The notes: generated by a model not told the origin, from the sequence alone. Positions 8,775 to 17,989 are shown, numbered from the stretch's first letter. The stretch is 58,221 bases of DNA from an uncultured Clostridia bacterium (GCA_949388605.1 CASKJV010000012.1:1-58221), one strand, 5' to 3'. A program made the numbers and translations.

Positions 8775-9212
8775 TTATTTTATTTGTTTTACAAATGCTT
8801 TATCTCTATTTTCATCATATCCTAGTTTTCTATATAATTCATGTGCACTATTTCTATGAAATCCACTAAATAACCATATCCTTGTTATATTTTCTTGTTT
8901 TGCTATTTCTTCAGCTTTATTCATTAGTTTTGTTGCAATTCCTAATCTTCTATATTCTTCTCTTATTGCTAGATCCCATATAGTTGCATCTTTACCTGAT
9001 GGCAATGTTAAAATATTTAAAATTACTGTTCCTACTAAATTATCATTTATATAATATCCTAATACATGAATATCTTTATTATCTTTAGATATTTTATATA
9101 AATTTTGCATTTTCTCATAACTTATATTATTATTAAAAACATTCTTTAATATTTGTTGTAATTGTTCTAAATCTTTTTCCTCTATATTACTTACTATGTT
9201 ATCTCTTTTCAT
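8775..9212 (-). CDS. GNAT-family N-acetyltransferase, 145 aa
   Basis: The motif DLAIREEYRRLGIATKLMNKAEEIA is the acetyl-CoA loop, and LFSGFHRNSAHELYRKLGYDE is the closing GNAT motif. First gene of the 9212-6842 cargo run, started by ATG with GGAG upstream. Its promoter must lie in the repeat beginning at about 9265. Substrate unknown. It is not a close copy of the other GNAT here. Confidence 0.85.
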   Translation of the reverse strand: MKRDNIVSNIEEKDLEQLQQILKNVFNNNISYEKMQNLYKISKDNKDIHVLGYYINDNLVGTVILNILTLPSGKDATIWDLAIREEYRRLGIATKLMNKAEEIAKQENITRIWLFSGFHRNSAHELYRKLGYDENRDKAFVKQIK

Positions 9213-9348
9213 TTCTTACTCCTACTTTAAATAAATATCTTCTTTAATCTTTTCTTACTAATTTATATCATAGATTTACAATTTTTCATAGTATTTTGCC
9301 AATATTTACAAAACATATTTATCCTTACATTTGCTTAATTACCACAAA

Positions 9349-9421
9349 ATCCCCAATAAAAATAATGTCAAGAGTGAACGAAGTGAGTACATTTGCTCTT
9401 GATATTATTTTTATTGGGGAT
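9349..9421. terminator. Long hairpin at block boundary
   Basis: ATCCCCAATAAAAATAAT pairs with ATTATTTTTATTGGGGAT, and the stem continues through TCAAGAG/CTCTTGA to a loop of about 20 nt. The diverged copy is at 17396-17470. Long A/T-flanked stems like this can end transcription on either strand. Confidence 0.5.
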
Positions 9422-9441
9422 TAGAACTTGTCTGCAAATGT

Positions 9442-9473
9442 ATAGGACGAATTTTTTAATTTTTTCGTCCTAT
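9442..9473. other. Covarying hairpin, copy 1
   Basis: ATAGGACGAA pairs with TTCGTCCTAT. In the other repeat (17532-17563) the arms are ATAGCACGAA and TTCGTGCTAT: one G-to-C change is matched by a compensating change opposite. Pairing therefore appears to be conserved. Confidence 0.55.
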
Positions 9474-9742
9474 GATTTTTATAAGCCAGATTTCATTAAA
9501 TTTTCGTCCCATAAAAAATAAGCATCAGTGCATATCTACTGACACCCATTTAATAAAGTTTCTCTATAACTCATTTTAATAAATTTCTTCTATCTATTGA
9601 AATATCTTACTTAATCTTATATCCACTAACCAACACAACCTATACCTGTTATGCCTACCATAGACACAATCGCAAATTATCTAGCATTTCAAACACTTTT
9701 CTCTATTTTCTAAAAATCCATTTATGTGTTTCCACTTACCAC

Positions 9743-9904
9743 TTAAGCGACTACTTTCACTTTCACAACCAAATTTTGATGTTTTTCTTTTCCAAATCTG
9801 CCTTTCTCCTCAAAACTTATAATCTCCGAAACCATATCAAAATCAAGTATTACATGTCTTGTTTTAGTTGTAGCACTGCCACGCACTCCACATGGCTCAC
9901 ACAT
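9743..9904 (-). pseudogene. rlmD-tail frame, 53 codons, with att core
   Basis: The frame starts MCEPCGVRGSATTKTRHV and ends VVKVKVVA. Its middle (DFDMVSEIISFEEKGR) is related to the last residues of the chromosomal RlmD frame (EFTAVEDFISFERKGK). In a second frame the same DNA reads HVECVAVLQLKQDM-stop, a normal RlmD ending. The att core is at 9875-9894. No RBS precedes the ATG, so this is more likely a displaced 3' end of rlmD than a working gene. Confidence 0.5.
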
Positions 9905-9938
9905 AGGCTGTAGTTTGTTTTTTACTTTTATATTTTTT

Positions 9939-10080
9939 AGTTCACTTAGTGTACTTGTTACTTATTCTTCTCTAAAGTCTAGTTCACTCGGTGTACTTGC
10001 TTTTTTATGTTTGTAATTTTCAGTTCACTTAGTGTACTAATCATTAATATTTTACAAAATCCAAGTACACTTAGTTAACT
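9939..10080. repeat. Four palindromic iterons
   Basis: Units at 9939 (AGTTCACTTAGTGTACT), 9981 (AGTTCACTCGGTGTACT), 10022 and 10064 (AGTACACTTAGTTAACT). They follow the AGTNCACTNNGTGNACT consensus of 6466-6668 with about 42-bp, roughly four-turn, spacing, putting the sites on one face of the helix. Confidence 0.75.
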
Positions 10081-10198
10081 TTTTTAAGTTTTTAGTTTAC
10101 CATTTTTAATTTTAACGAAGAATAGCGGGTTTGAGCCAGTTCACCGGATGGATTTTTACATCATTTTTACATCACTTTTTATCTCTTTGATTAATACT

Positions 10199-10268
10199 AG
10201 AAGGCTTGCCCTTCTATGTGTGCAGACATTGCGTTAAGGATGCTTTCCTGCCCTCATTTTAAATGAGG
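10199..10268 (-). other. Conserved hairpin motif, copy C
   Basis: Stem AGAAGG/CCTTCT, then TATGTGTG, GCTTTCCTGCC and stem CCTCATTT/AAATGAGG. Compared with copy B, both stems have changed on both sides so that pairing is kept. The stretch 10269-10487 that follows has no gene, only A+T-rich DNA with a weak inverted repeat around 10365. Confidence 0.6.
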
Positions 10269-10487
10269 TGTTTTGCTCTTGAAAATGCTTATGTCTACTT
10301 AATTAAATATGCCTATCCTTAAATCCTCTTAATTGAAAAAGAATGTGCTTTTAAAATTAAGTGAAGGTTGTGCGACAGCACATTTATTTAACCTTGACTT
10401 AATTTTATAAAGCACATTAGAATACATTATGTAGGATTTCTTCTATTAACCACTTAATTTATTTTATCCTTTGTAAGTTCAAATTTT

Positions 10488-11108
10488 TCAAAAGTTCTTT
10501 AAATTATACTTTTTATCATATATATTTATATATTCTGGAAATTTCTTTATCCATTTATACAAATCTTGTGTATCGTGAAAAGAATATAATTTATATCCAT
10601 CTTTTGTAGTATATCTCTGCTGCATATTTAAAAAACTTTCAATAAATTTTTGTCCATCCTTTGTTTGTCCTTCTGCACACATATTTAAAAACTTAATGCC
10701 ATTTTTCATTAAATTTTGTATTTTTTCGTGCATGCCTTTTAGTAAATAACTTAATACTAATTTATCTTCTCTATATTCAATATCAATAGCTATCGCTGAA
10801 AACAATAAGTAATATGTTCCTTCTAATTTATATTGTAATAAAGTATCTTTATTTATTTCTGTATCTTCTAATTCATTTATCATAAATTTGTTAAATTGCT
10901 CTTTAGATAATGGTAATAACGTTATCTCTCCTACTATTTTATTTTTATTATTATCCCTTACAAATATATGTATATCTGAATTTTTGTTATCCCATTCAAT
11001 TGTTTGTTCTATTCCTGCTATAGTTGATGGATTTAAATATTCATGTTCTATCTTCCAAACATCTTCAAAATCTTTATTTGTATGTTTAAACTCTACTTGA
11101 TATTTCAT
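10488..11108 (-). CDS. GNAT-like protein, 206 aa
   Basis: The arrangement VRDNNKNKIVGEITLLPL (central strands), AIDIEYREDKLVLSYLLKGM (where a GNAT acetyl-CoA loop should be) and NMCAEGQTKDGQKFIESFLN suggests a divergent acetyltransferase fold. The glycine-rich loop is missing or degenerate (YREDKLVLSYLL), so activity is doubtful. It lies alone between hairpin copy C and a truncated PHP gene remnant. Function unknown. Confidence 0.55.
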   Translation of the reverse strand: MKYQVEFKHTNKDFEDVWKIEHEYLNPSTIAGIEQTIEWDNKNSDIHIFVRDNNKNKIVGEITLLPLSKEQFNKFMINELEDTEINKDTLLQYKLEGTYYLLFSAIAIDIEYREDKLVLSYLLKGMHEKIQNLMKNGIKFLNMCAEGQTKDGQKFIESFLNMQQRYTTKDGYKLYSFHDTQDLYKWIKKFPEYINIYDKKYNLKNF

Positions 11109-11116
11109 TTTAACCT

Positions 11117-11259
11117 CTATTCTTGCTTTATTTTATAACTTCTATTTTTTAAAATTTGTACTAATTGTTTAATATCTTTTATCTCTACTTCTGTAATAAT
11201 TCCACCTCGTGCCAAGTCATCTAACCTATGAAAATCTGAACCAGATGTTAATATTTTAT
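11117..11259 (-). pseudogene. 3' remnant of a PHP-domain phosphoesterase gene
   Basis: The minus frame reads LTSGSDFHRLDDLARGGII and continues to a TAG at 11117-11119. SGSDFH-x-x-x-DLARGGI is a hallmark of the C-terminus of PHP-domain metal phosphoesterases. Everything upstream is missing: the frame is cut at about 11260, exactly where the 38-bp sequence shared with 6792-6829 begins. A recombination event at the hairpin motif therefore truncated this gene. Confidence 0.7.
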
Positions 11260-11262
11260 GTT

Positions 11263-11300
11263 TGAATACTCGCTTTCCTGCCCTCAATTTTAATTGAGGG
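11263..11300 (-). other. Conserved hairpin motif, partial copy E
   Basis: 38 bp identical to the right half of copy B (6792-6829): TGAATACTCGC, TTTCCTGC, then CCCTCAATT/AATTGAGGG. Stem 1 is missing and is replaced by the cut PHP gene. This marks a recombination junction inside the block. Confidence 0.65.
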
Positions 11301-11341
11301 GGCTCGTTGAAATTTTATTTATGTTTACTTGATTCATATTG

Positions 11342-12349
11342 TCATTCATCTAATATTCCATCTACTAATTTTTTCAATTCATCTCTATTCGGTAAATACA
11401 ATTCATATTTAGACACAAATAAATTACTATCCATTCCATAGGTAGCATATTCTACCAACAATTCATCTTTATTTCTTGTTAGTATTATTCCTATAGGTGG
11501 ATTATCATCTGGCATATTCTCTTCTTTAGCAAAATATCCCATATACATATTCATTTGTCCGACATCCTCATGTTGAACAGAATTTATTTTTAAATCTATC
11601 AATACAAAACATTTCAAGATTCTATGATAAAAAACCAAGTCACAATGATAGTGTCTATTATTAACAAGTATAGGATATTGTCTTCCAACAAAAGTAAATC
11701 CTTTTCCTAATTCCATTAAAAATTTTTGTAAATTATCAATAATCTTTTCTTCTAATTCACTTTCTTCATAAATTGCTTTTTCTGGCATATTTAGAAATTC
11801 TAATGTATATGTATCTTTTATTATATCTTCTGGCTTTTGAATTTGTATTCCCTCTCTTGATAAATCTAATATTCCTTGTTTGTCTTTGCTAGCTGCCAAT
11901 CTTAGAAATAATGAACTATTCATTTGTCTTTTTAAAGTTTCTATATTCCAATTCTCATTTTCAATTTGTTTTTCGTAAAAATTTCTCTCTAATTCGTCAT
12001 CTAATTTTATTAACTCACAAAAATGAGACCAACTCAATTTGTCAGATATATTCTGACAAATTGGATAATATCTATAAAACTTTCTCATATTATTTAAATT
12101 TGGTCTACTATATCCTCTTCCAAATCTTAATTTTAAATCTTTTGATAAATTTGTTAATAATGCTTCTCCATATTTTGCTTTAAAAGATCCACCTTGTTCA
12201 AATTCAACAATATATTTTCCTATACTCCAATATGCTTGTACCATATTTGTATTTACAGATTTTGCTATATTATATTTGGCTTCATTTATAATATGTTCAA
12301 TTCTTTGTATTAATTCTATATATTCTGAATTTTCTGTTAAATCATTCAT
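11342..12349 (-). CDS. YhcG/DUF1016-family PD-(D/E)xK nuclease, 335 aa
   Basis: The N-terminal DUF1016 domain has AYWSIGKYIVEFEQGG and GRGYSRPNLNNMRKFY. The C-terminal nuclease domain has FVGRQYPILVNNRHYHCDLVFYH and FVLIDLKINSVQHEDVGQMNMY, giving the catalytic D...(D/E)xK. The usual ExK appears as DLK. The family is linked to restriction, defence and mobile DNA. It directly follows the zinc-hook ATPase gene on the same strand (62 bp), so the pair may be one defence operon. Confidence 0.8.
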   Translation of the reverse strand: MNDLTENSEYIELIQRIEHIINEAKYNIAKSVNTNMVQAYWSIGKYIVEFEQGGSFKAKYGEALLTNLSKDLKLRFGRGYSRPNLNNMRKFYRYYPICQNISDKLSWSHFCELIKLDDELERNFYEKQIENENWNIETLKRQMNSSLFLRLAASKDKQGILDLSREGIQIQKPEDIIKDTYTLEFLNMPEKAIYEESELEEKIIDNLQKFLMELGKGFTFVGRQYPILVNNRHYHCDLVFYHRILKCFVLIDLKINSVQHEDVGQMNMYMGYFAKEENMPDDNPPIGIILTRNKDELLVEYATYGMDSNLFVSKYELYLPNRDELKKLVDGILDE

Positions 12350-12411
12350 ATATAAAAACCTCCTTCAAAATTTGTCAGAAATCATCTAACAAATTCAAAT
12401 ATTTTATTAAT

Positions 12412-15024
12412 TTAATTCATATTATCTATAATACTATCCGAATTAACTGCTAACACAGGTCTGCCAACATTATCATTTACATGTCTCAAATAACTCAAAA
12501 AATTTTGCTCTGCTTTCTTTTTTGTACATTCAATCTCATTTTGACTATAGTCTACTTTTATCTGTGTTATTAATCCTCTTATCATTGTGTCAATAAGTAT
12601 TTGTTCATATTCTAATGAGCAATTCACTTTAAACAAATCTGCTATTATTTTATGTTCTAAGTCATCTTTAATATAAAATATTTTTTTGTCTTCATATAAT
12701 ATTTCTATCATATTATTTAAATATGCATCATCTTTAAATAATTTATAATTAGATATTATATCATGCATGCTTTCTATTAATTTTTGCATATATTCATTCA
12801 CAGTATACCTGCCATTTTTAGTATCTTTTATTATCTTTGTTGACATATTTAACAAATCTTTTGTTGCATCTGAATTAATGTTATCTTTAAGAAATTTTAT
12901 ACATTCTTCGCTATCTGCTTCTAACTTCGGATTAGATATAGAAATTATGCTATTTATAAATGTTTCTAAAAACTTTCTCATATATATTGCTACTCTATAT
13001 AAATTTTTCTTTTCAACATAACATATATTATTATTCGTTTCTATGTCTTCTAATAATTTATGGATTAGTTTACTTCCTAATTTTATATCATCCATAAAGA
13101 TAAATTGTGTATCTATTCTTTCACACCTATTTGAGAATAATCGCAATAATTCAAAATGCTTTGTATATTTATCATTTTGTAATTGTATAACTGCATAATC
13201 TATGTTATGTGATAGAATTATTATATTATCTATTTTTCCTTCTTTAACATCATTATAAAAATAATCTTCTATAATAGCTTGAAATTTAAAAAAGTTATTC
13301 CAATCATTACTATTGACAGGATCATCTAATACAATAACTACTTTTTCATTTTCTTTCAAATGTTCTATTGTATTTTTTACATAGCTAAAGAAAATCGTTA
13401 ATGCAAGAACATTTTTCTCGCCTTCACTTAAATTGTTTAAAAAGTCTTTCTCGTCTGATATTAATTCTATAGTAGTTTCTGCATTATCTGCTTTACTTAA
13501 ATTAGATTTTATATTAAGTTTAATTCTTGGTTCATATATCCCTTCAAATGTACTTATATATTTTTCTATTTTCTTTATATATTCTTGTGTATCCATTTTT
13601 ATCTTTTCTGATAACTGTTTTTCTTTTTTTATAATTTCATCTTTTATTAAAGTCTTTTTTAACTGATTTCTTAATTCATTAGAATCTAAATATAGTTGGT
13701 ATGCTCTAACCTTAATTTCTTCTGTTTTTGTATCTTCTTTTATTAATATTTTCAGATAATCTTTCATAATATTGCAAAATATTTTTGCTTTTTCTAAATC
13801 CTTCACTATTCCCTTATAGTAATTTTTACTTTCATATTCTTTCCTATATAATTCTTTTATTATATTTACTTTTTTTACTATTATTTTTACAATTTTCGCT
13901 TCTTTTTCCCTTTTAGTTATTGTATACCAATTTTCTTTATTTATTGCATTAAATTCTTGTTCTATATTTGTCATTATATCAACTATGTTTTTTAGTTCCT
14001 GAGTATATTCTCTCAAACTACTTATATATGAATTTTTCAACATTGTAGTATAATCTTCTTTTATTTCTTCACTTATATCATTTCTACAATATAAGCATTT
14101 ACTAAAATTTATTGGTTTATGATATTTATGTCCTTCATTTATCCATATATCTACATTTTTTATTTCTATATTCGTTCCTTGTAAAGTTTCATTCAGAAAT
14201 AATTCTTCATCTTTTTGAAGTTTTAGAACAATTTCATAGTCTTTTTTCTTTTCTTCTAAATCCTTTACTATTCTATTAAAGTTGCCAATTTCTTTAATTA
14301 TACTTTCTTCATTTATATTCTCCAATATTTTCTCGTTCAGTGAATCTATTCTCTTATTTATTGACTTTTCTTGCTTATTATAAGCTTCTTTTAAAAACTG
14401 TATTAATTCTTCTTTAATCTCTTTTTCACTATATGTCTTTTTTATATTTGGTAACTCTAATTCTTTTATGTATTCTTCATCATCAATCTTTGTAATATCA
14501 ACTTCTATTTTTTCTTTACTTAAATCTCCTTGCAATTTCTCTACATATTTTTTTAAAGTATCATCATCAATATAATTCATAATAAACTTTTCAAAATCAT
14601 CATTGTATTCTTGATTTTCTTTTAATAGTTCTTTTACTATATCTTTAAAATCATTTTTAAATAAATCTGGTTGGATTAATTCTTTATTATATTCTCTCTT
14701 TTTTACTCTTAATGTATTTAAAGTTTCATTGTCTTCCTTACTTGTATCTCCAAGAAATATTTGTTTTAATCTACTCCTATTTTTAGTATCTGCCTTATAT
14801 CCATTGTCAGATGTAGAAATATAGATATTGTTATTAACAAAATCTTGACTAAACACTAAATGTATTTCTTTCACTCCATCAACTACTATTTCTTTATTAT
14901 TTTCTATACTTCTAGCAAATGTAGTTTTTCCTGTTCCATTAGGTCCATATATAAAAGAATATTTTTTAGATATATTCACATTAATTTGTTTTTTTGTTTT
15001 TAAATTTTCATACTTATATATCAT
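12412..15024 (-). CDS. Zinc-hook AAA (AAA_13) ATPase, RloC/PrrC-like, about 870 aa
   Basis: Walker A is YGPNGTGKTTFARS near residue 35, a long coiled coil is split by CLYCRNDI (one half of a zinc hook) near 312, the ABC signature is NLSEGEKNVLAL near 540, and Walker B is VVIVLDDPVNSND near 570. The switch His is in ILSHNIDYAV. After the ATPase comes YMRKFLETFIN (R-x3-E) with a His 71 residues on. PrrC and RloC anticodon nucleases use an Arg-x3-Glu...His triad. I infer a possible tRNA-cleaving abortive-infection protein. The His spacing differs from PrrC, so nuclease activity is unproven. The start at 15024 (M5 of the longest frame) has GGAGA upstream and overlaps the end of the YgjV gene. Confidence 0.7.
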   Translation of the reverse strand: MIYKYENLKTKKQINVNISKKYSFIYGPNGTGKTTFARSIENNKEIVVDGVKEIHLVFSQDFVNNNIYISTSDNGYKADTKNRSRLKQIFLGDTSKEDNETLNTLRVKKREYNKELIQPDLFKNDFKDIVKELLKENQEYNDDFEKFIMNYIDDDTLKKYVEKLQGDLSKEKIEVDITKIDDEEYIKELELPNIKKTYSEKEIKEELIQFLKEAYNKQEKSINKRIDSLNEKILENINEESIIKEIGNFNRIVKDLEEKKKDYEIVLKLQKDEELFLNETLQGTNIEIKNVDIWINEGHKYHKPINFSKCLYCRNDISEEIKEDYTTMLKNSYISSLREYTQELKNIVDIMTNIEQEFNAINKENWYTITKREKEAKIVKIIVKKVNIIKELYRKEYESKNYYKGIVKDLEKAKIFCNIMKDYLKILIKEDTKTEEIKVRAYQLYLDSNELRNQLKKTLIKDEIIKKEKQLSEKIKMDTQEYIKKIEKYISTFEGIYEPRIKLNIKSNLSKADNAETTIELISDEKDFLNNLSEGEKNVLALTIFFSYVKNTIEHLKENEKVVIVLDDPVNSNDWNNFFKFQAIIEDYFYNDVKEGKIDNIIILSHNIDYAVIQLQNDKYTKHFELLRLFSNRCERIDTQFIFMDDIKLGSKLIHKLLEDIETNNNICYVEKKNLYRVAIYMRKFLETFINSIISISNPKLEADSEECIKFLKDNINSDATKDLLNMSTKIIKDTKNGRYTVNEYMQKLIESMHDIISNYKLFKDDAYLNNMIEILYEDKKIFYIKDDLEHKIIADLFKVNCSLEYEQILIDTMIRGLITQIKVDYSQNEIECTKKKAEQNFLSYLRHVNDNVGRPVLAVNSDSIIDNMN

Positions 15025-15550
15025 ATTTTTCTCCATCCTCTAGTATTGTATTTTTTATTGCACATTTTTCTATATCATTCTTATAAACTTCATAAACACC
15101 AATCAGTAATAAAATTAAATCTCCTAAAACCATAAACCAACTTTTATAGTAAATATAATATGAACCATAAAATATTCCAGTTGTTATTCCAGAAATTCTA
15201 ACTAATTTCATATCTGACTGCCATAAACAATATGTTCTAATCATTGAACCTATTGTTGGTAAGAGAGAAATCCAACCTGCCCATGATAAATAACAATTTA
15301 TTATAATTATACTTTCAAAAAATAATAAAACAATTAAATATACTAACTTACTAAACTTTTCTTTGTTGATGAATATAAATGTCCTTATTAAATTTATTAT
15401 ACTTAATATTGCTCCTGTAAAAGCTGATATAATAAAATCATATACCGCTTCAAAAAAGCAATTTAATGATTGTACATATAATGATTTTTTTCTATCTTTA
15501 ATACATATACTTACAAATAATGCTACAAATGCTAATATACTAAATATCAT
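15014..15550 (-). CDS. YgjV-family membrane protein, 178 aa
   Basis: Six hydrophobic segments, starting MIFSILAFVALFVSICIKDRKK and including GWISLLPTIGSMIRTYCLWQ and GSYYIYYKSWFMVLGDLILL, fit the YgjV inner-membrane family, whose function is unknown. Its 3' end overlaps the start of the AAA ATPase, implying translational coupling. It lies 11 bp after the histidine phosphatase gene. Confidence 0.7.
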   Translation of the reverse strand: MIFSILAFVALFVSICIKDRKKSLYVQSLNCFFEAVYDFIISAFTGAILSIINLIRTFIFINKEKFSKLVYLIVLLFFESIIIINCYLSWAGWISLLPTIGSMIRTYCLWQSDMKLVRISGITTGIFYGSYYIYYKSWFMVLGDLILLLIGVYEVYKNDIEKCAIKNTILEDGEKYDI

Positions 15551-15561
15551 TTCTATTACTC

Positions 15562-16095
15562 CTAAAATTCATATTCTCTTATTTCACAATTTTTTAAATT
15601 TTCTGGTGGTAGCTCTCCATCTTTATCTATTCCATAAAAATATGCTTCAATGGCTCTAGCTGTTCCACTATGTGTTACTAAAAGGATTGTACTGTTTTTA
15701 TAGTTATTTTTTATTTCTTCTAATAGATTATTAATTCTGTTACATAGTTCTACTACTGGCTCAATTTTCATTTTACTTTCATTTTTATAGTAATTGTAAA
15801 TATCACCTTCCTCTGTTTCACAATCTTTTCCTTCAAATTCGCCTAAATCTCTTTCTATGAGTTCTTTTTTATAGATTATATGTAAATTTTTATCTTGATT
15901 AATAATTTCTGCTGTTTTCTTTGTTCTTTTTAACGGTGAACACATAATTAAATCTATATTTAACATATTAAACTTCTCTTTTGCTTCATATGCTTGTCTA
16001 ATTCCTACTTCATTTAATTCAGTATCTTGTTTTCCCTGTATTTTTCTATCTACATTCCAACTGGTTTGACCATGTCTAAGTACATATATTTTCAT
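15562..16095 (-). CDS. Histidine phosphatase (phosphoglycerate-mutase-like), 177 aa
   Basis: The N-terminal catalytic motif is LRHGQTSWN (RHG), with MCSPLKRTKKTAEI carrying the second phosphate-binding Arg and LVTHSGTARAIE the second catalytic His. It belongs to the GpmB/CobC-like branch of small-molecule phosphatases. It overlaps the membrane-protein gene by 20 bp, so coupled translation is likely. Substrate unknown. A relative at 29861-30481 belongs to the backbone. Confidence 0.85.
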   Translation of the reverse strand: MKIYVLRHGQTSWNVDRKIQGKQDTELNEVGIRQAYEAKEKFNMLNIDLIMCSPLKRTKKTAEIINQDKNLHIIYKKELIERDLGEFEGKDCETEEGDIYNYYKNESKMKIEPVVELCNRINNLLEEIKNNYKNSTILLVTHSGTARAIEAYFYGIDKDGELPPENLKNCEIREYEF

Positions 16096-17287
16096 TTTCT
16101 TCTCCCTTTTTTATTACAATTCCATTTTTATCAATTACAAAATTTCTATGAAATATCATATTTACAGTAATAAATTGATATAGTGATGATGTTACTTGTC
16201 CCATTCCTGTGCAATAGGGTGATCTTAACAATGACATTATCATTCTTAATATTCCTGCAAATAATTTATTAGATGTTACTTTTATTTCATATTCTTCTAA
16301 CTGCAAATAACTTGTTTTTATACTATATATTGGATAAATTATAAAGTTAATTAATTCAAAGCTCAAATATATAGCTGTAATTTTCAAGTCTAAATCATAG
16401 TATTTTAAAGAAACTACAAGCATTATAAAAACAGTTGTAAGTAGAATACCTAATAATTTATATGCATTCATTTTATGATTTTTATAGTTAAATTCCTCTT
16501 TACTTATGTCTATTTTAGCAACTGTTTTTATAGCTTCAAATGAATCCCATTGTGTATCTGTTATTAATGCTACAAAATTTAATGCTAATACATATTTTTC
16601 TCCAAATTGTAATGCATTACTTAATCCAAATAAAAATATTAAGAAAAATAATATATTATTACATATCTCAACTGATTCATATTTTAAACAATTTATAATA
16701 TTAATTTCAAATCTAAATTTTTTATATTGTTTTATTGTAACATATACAGTATATATCAATATTGCTATCAATGTAACAACCACAATTTGCATTTTATTTT
16801 TTAATATTATTGCAGATAATATCAATATAATAAAATTTAACAAATTTAATTGCATACAATATTTATTAGCCAATTTTTCTTTATCTTCAAAATATAATTT
16901 CTCTAATACAAAAGAAAATACTAATTGTATATATAATTGACAAATAGAATATAAAGCAAATTCTTTATAAACCTCATAATCCATATTCATAAACTCTATA
17001 TATTTTCTTACATTAATTGCAAATATTCCAAATACAATAAATCCTACTATCATTCCTATTGTCATTCCTGACAAAACTGCATTATTATTTTTATCTTTTT
17101 CTTTACTTATATTAGCACCTGTTGCAAATATACTTTTCATTAATGCCCATATAAATTGTAGAGGATATGTTAATGTAAATACATTTATCAAATTTTTATC
17201 TACAAGTAATCCTAACATAAACCATGAAAGTATTGGTATTAATGAAAATATTGCAGAATTAAAACTTATTCGTAATAATCTTTTCAT
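16076..17287 (-). CDS. MATE-like multidrug/flippase-fold membrane protein, 403 aa
   Basis: About 12 hydrophobic segments with the spacing of MATE/polysaccharide-flippase proteins, beginning LRISFNSAIFSLIPILSWFM. Conserved polar sites are GDTQWDS-like (ALITDTQWDSFEAIKTVAKID) in the second half. The C-terminal RMIMSLLRSPYCTGMGQVTSSLYQ is unusual. Probably an exporter; substrate unknown. First gene of a four-gene minus-strand run with a phosphatase, YgjV and the AAA ATPase. Confidence 0.65.
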   Translation of the reverse strand: MKRLLRISFNSAIFSLIPILSWFMLGLLVDKNLINVFTLTYPLQFIWALMKSIFATGANISKEKDKNNNAVLSGMTIGMIVGFIVFGIFAINVRKYIEFMNMDYEVYKEFALYSICQLYIQLVFSFVLEKLYFEDKEKLANKYCMQLNLLNFIILILSAIILKNKMQIVVVTLIAILIYTVYVTIKQYKKFRFEINIINCLKYESVEICNNILFFLIFLFGLSNALQFGEKYVLALNFVALITDTQWDSFEAIKTVAKIDISKEEFNYKNHKMNAYKLLGILLTTVFIMLVVSLKYYDLDLKITAIYLSFELINFIIYPIYSIKTSYLQLEEYEIKVTSNKLFAGILRMIMSLLRSPYCTGMGQVTSSLYQFITVNMIFHRNFVIDKNGIVIKKGEENENICT

Positions 17288-17395
17288 CGTTTTCTCCTAT
17301 TCTTCTATTTTATACCATAAATCAACAATTTTTCATAGTGTTTTACCAATATTTGCAAAACATATTTATCCTTACATTTGCTTAAGTGTCACAAA

Positions 17396-17470
17396 ATCTC
17401 CAATAGAAATAATGTCAAGAGCGAGTGATAACGAGTTCATTTTACTCTTGATATTATTTTTATTGGAAAT
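17396..17470. terminator. Long hairpin at block boundary, copy 2
   Basis: ATCTCCAATAGAAATAAT pairs imperfectly with ATTATTTTTATTGGAAAT, continuing TCAAGAG/CTCTTGA. It is homologous to 9349-9421, with a loop rich in GAGTGATAACGAG. Confidence 0.45.
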
Positions 17471-17531
17471 TAAAATTGGTATGCAAATGTTATAGCACAG
17501 ATTTTCTTAAATTTTCGTGATATAGAAATTC

Positions 17532-17563
17532 ATAGCACGAATTTTTTCAATTTTTCGTGCTAT
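17532..17563. other. Covarying hairpin, copy 2
   Basis: ATAGCACGAA pairs with TTCGTGCTAT. The compensatory change relative to 9442-9473 (GG/CC to GC/GC) keeps the stem. Confidence 0.55.
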
Positions 17564-17793
17564 AAAAAATAAGCATCAGCACATATCTACTGACACCCAT
17601 TTAATAAAGATTCTCTATAACTCATTTTAATAAATTTCTTCTATCATTTGAAATATCAAGCTTTACCTCATATCTACAAATCAGCACTACTTATATCTGT
17701 TATGCTCACAGTAGATACAATTTCAAATTTTCCAGTATTTCAAACACTTTGCTCCATTTTGTAAAATTTTATTTATGTGTTTCCACTTACCAC

Positions 17794-17955
17794 TTAAGCA
17801 ACTACTTTAACTTTCACACCCAAATTTTGATGTTTTTCTTTCCCAAATCTGCCTTTATCCTCAAAAGTTATAATCTCTGAAACCATATCAAAATCAAGTA
17901 TTACATGTCTTGTTTTAGTTGTAACACTGCCACGCACTCCACATGGCTCACACAT
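17794..17955 (-). pseudogene. rlmD-tail frame with att core, second copy
   Basis: Same 53-codon layout as 9743-9904 (start MCEPCGVRGSVTTKTRHV, stop TAA at 17794-17796), with the 20-bp core ACTGCCACGCACTCCACATG at 17926-17945. There is again no RBS. This is the third displaced rlmD 3' end in the island. Confidence 0.5.
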
Positions 17956-17989
17956 AGGCTGTAGTTTGTTTTTTACTTTTATATTTTTT

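Larger units (their letters stand above)
9265..10280. repeat. About 1-kb direct repeat, copy 1 (block boundary)
   Basis: This segment matches 17318-18322 in the same orientation. Its offset is 8,051 bp for the well-matched inner part. In order it holds a long hairpin (9349-9421), a covarying hairpin (9442-9473), an rlmD-tail frame with att core (9743-9904), four iterons and hairpin motif C. From about 9880 to 10190 the copies are nearly identical. It contains no independent gene and functions as a block boundary. Confidence 0.8.
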
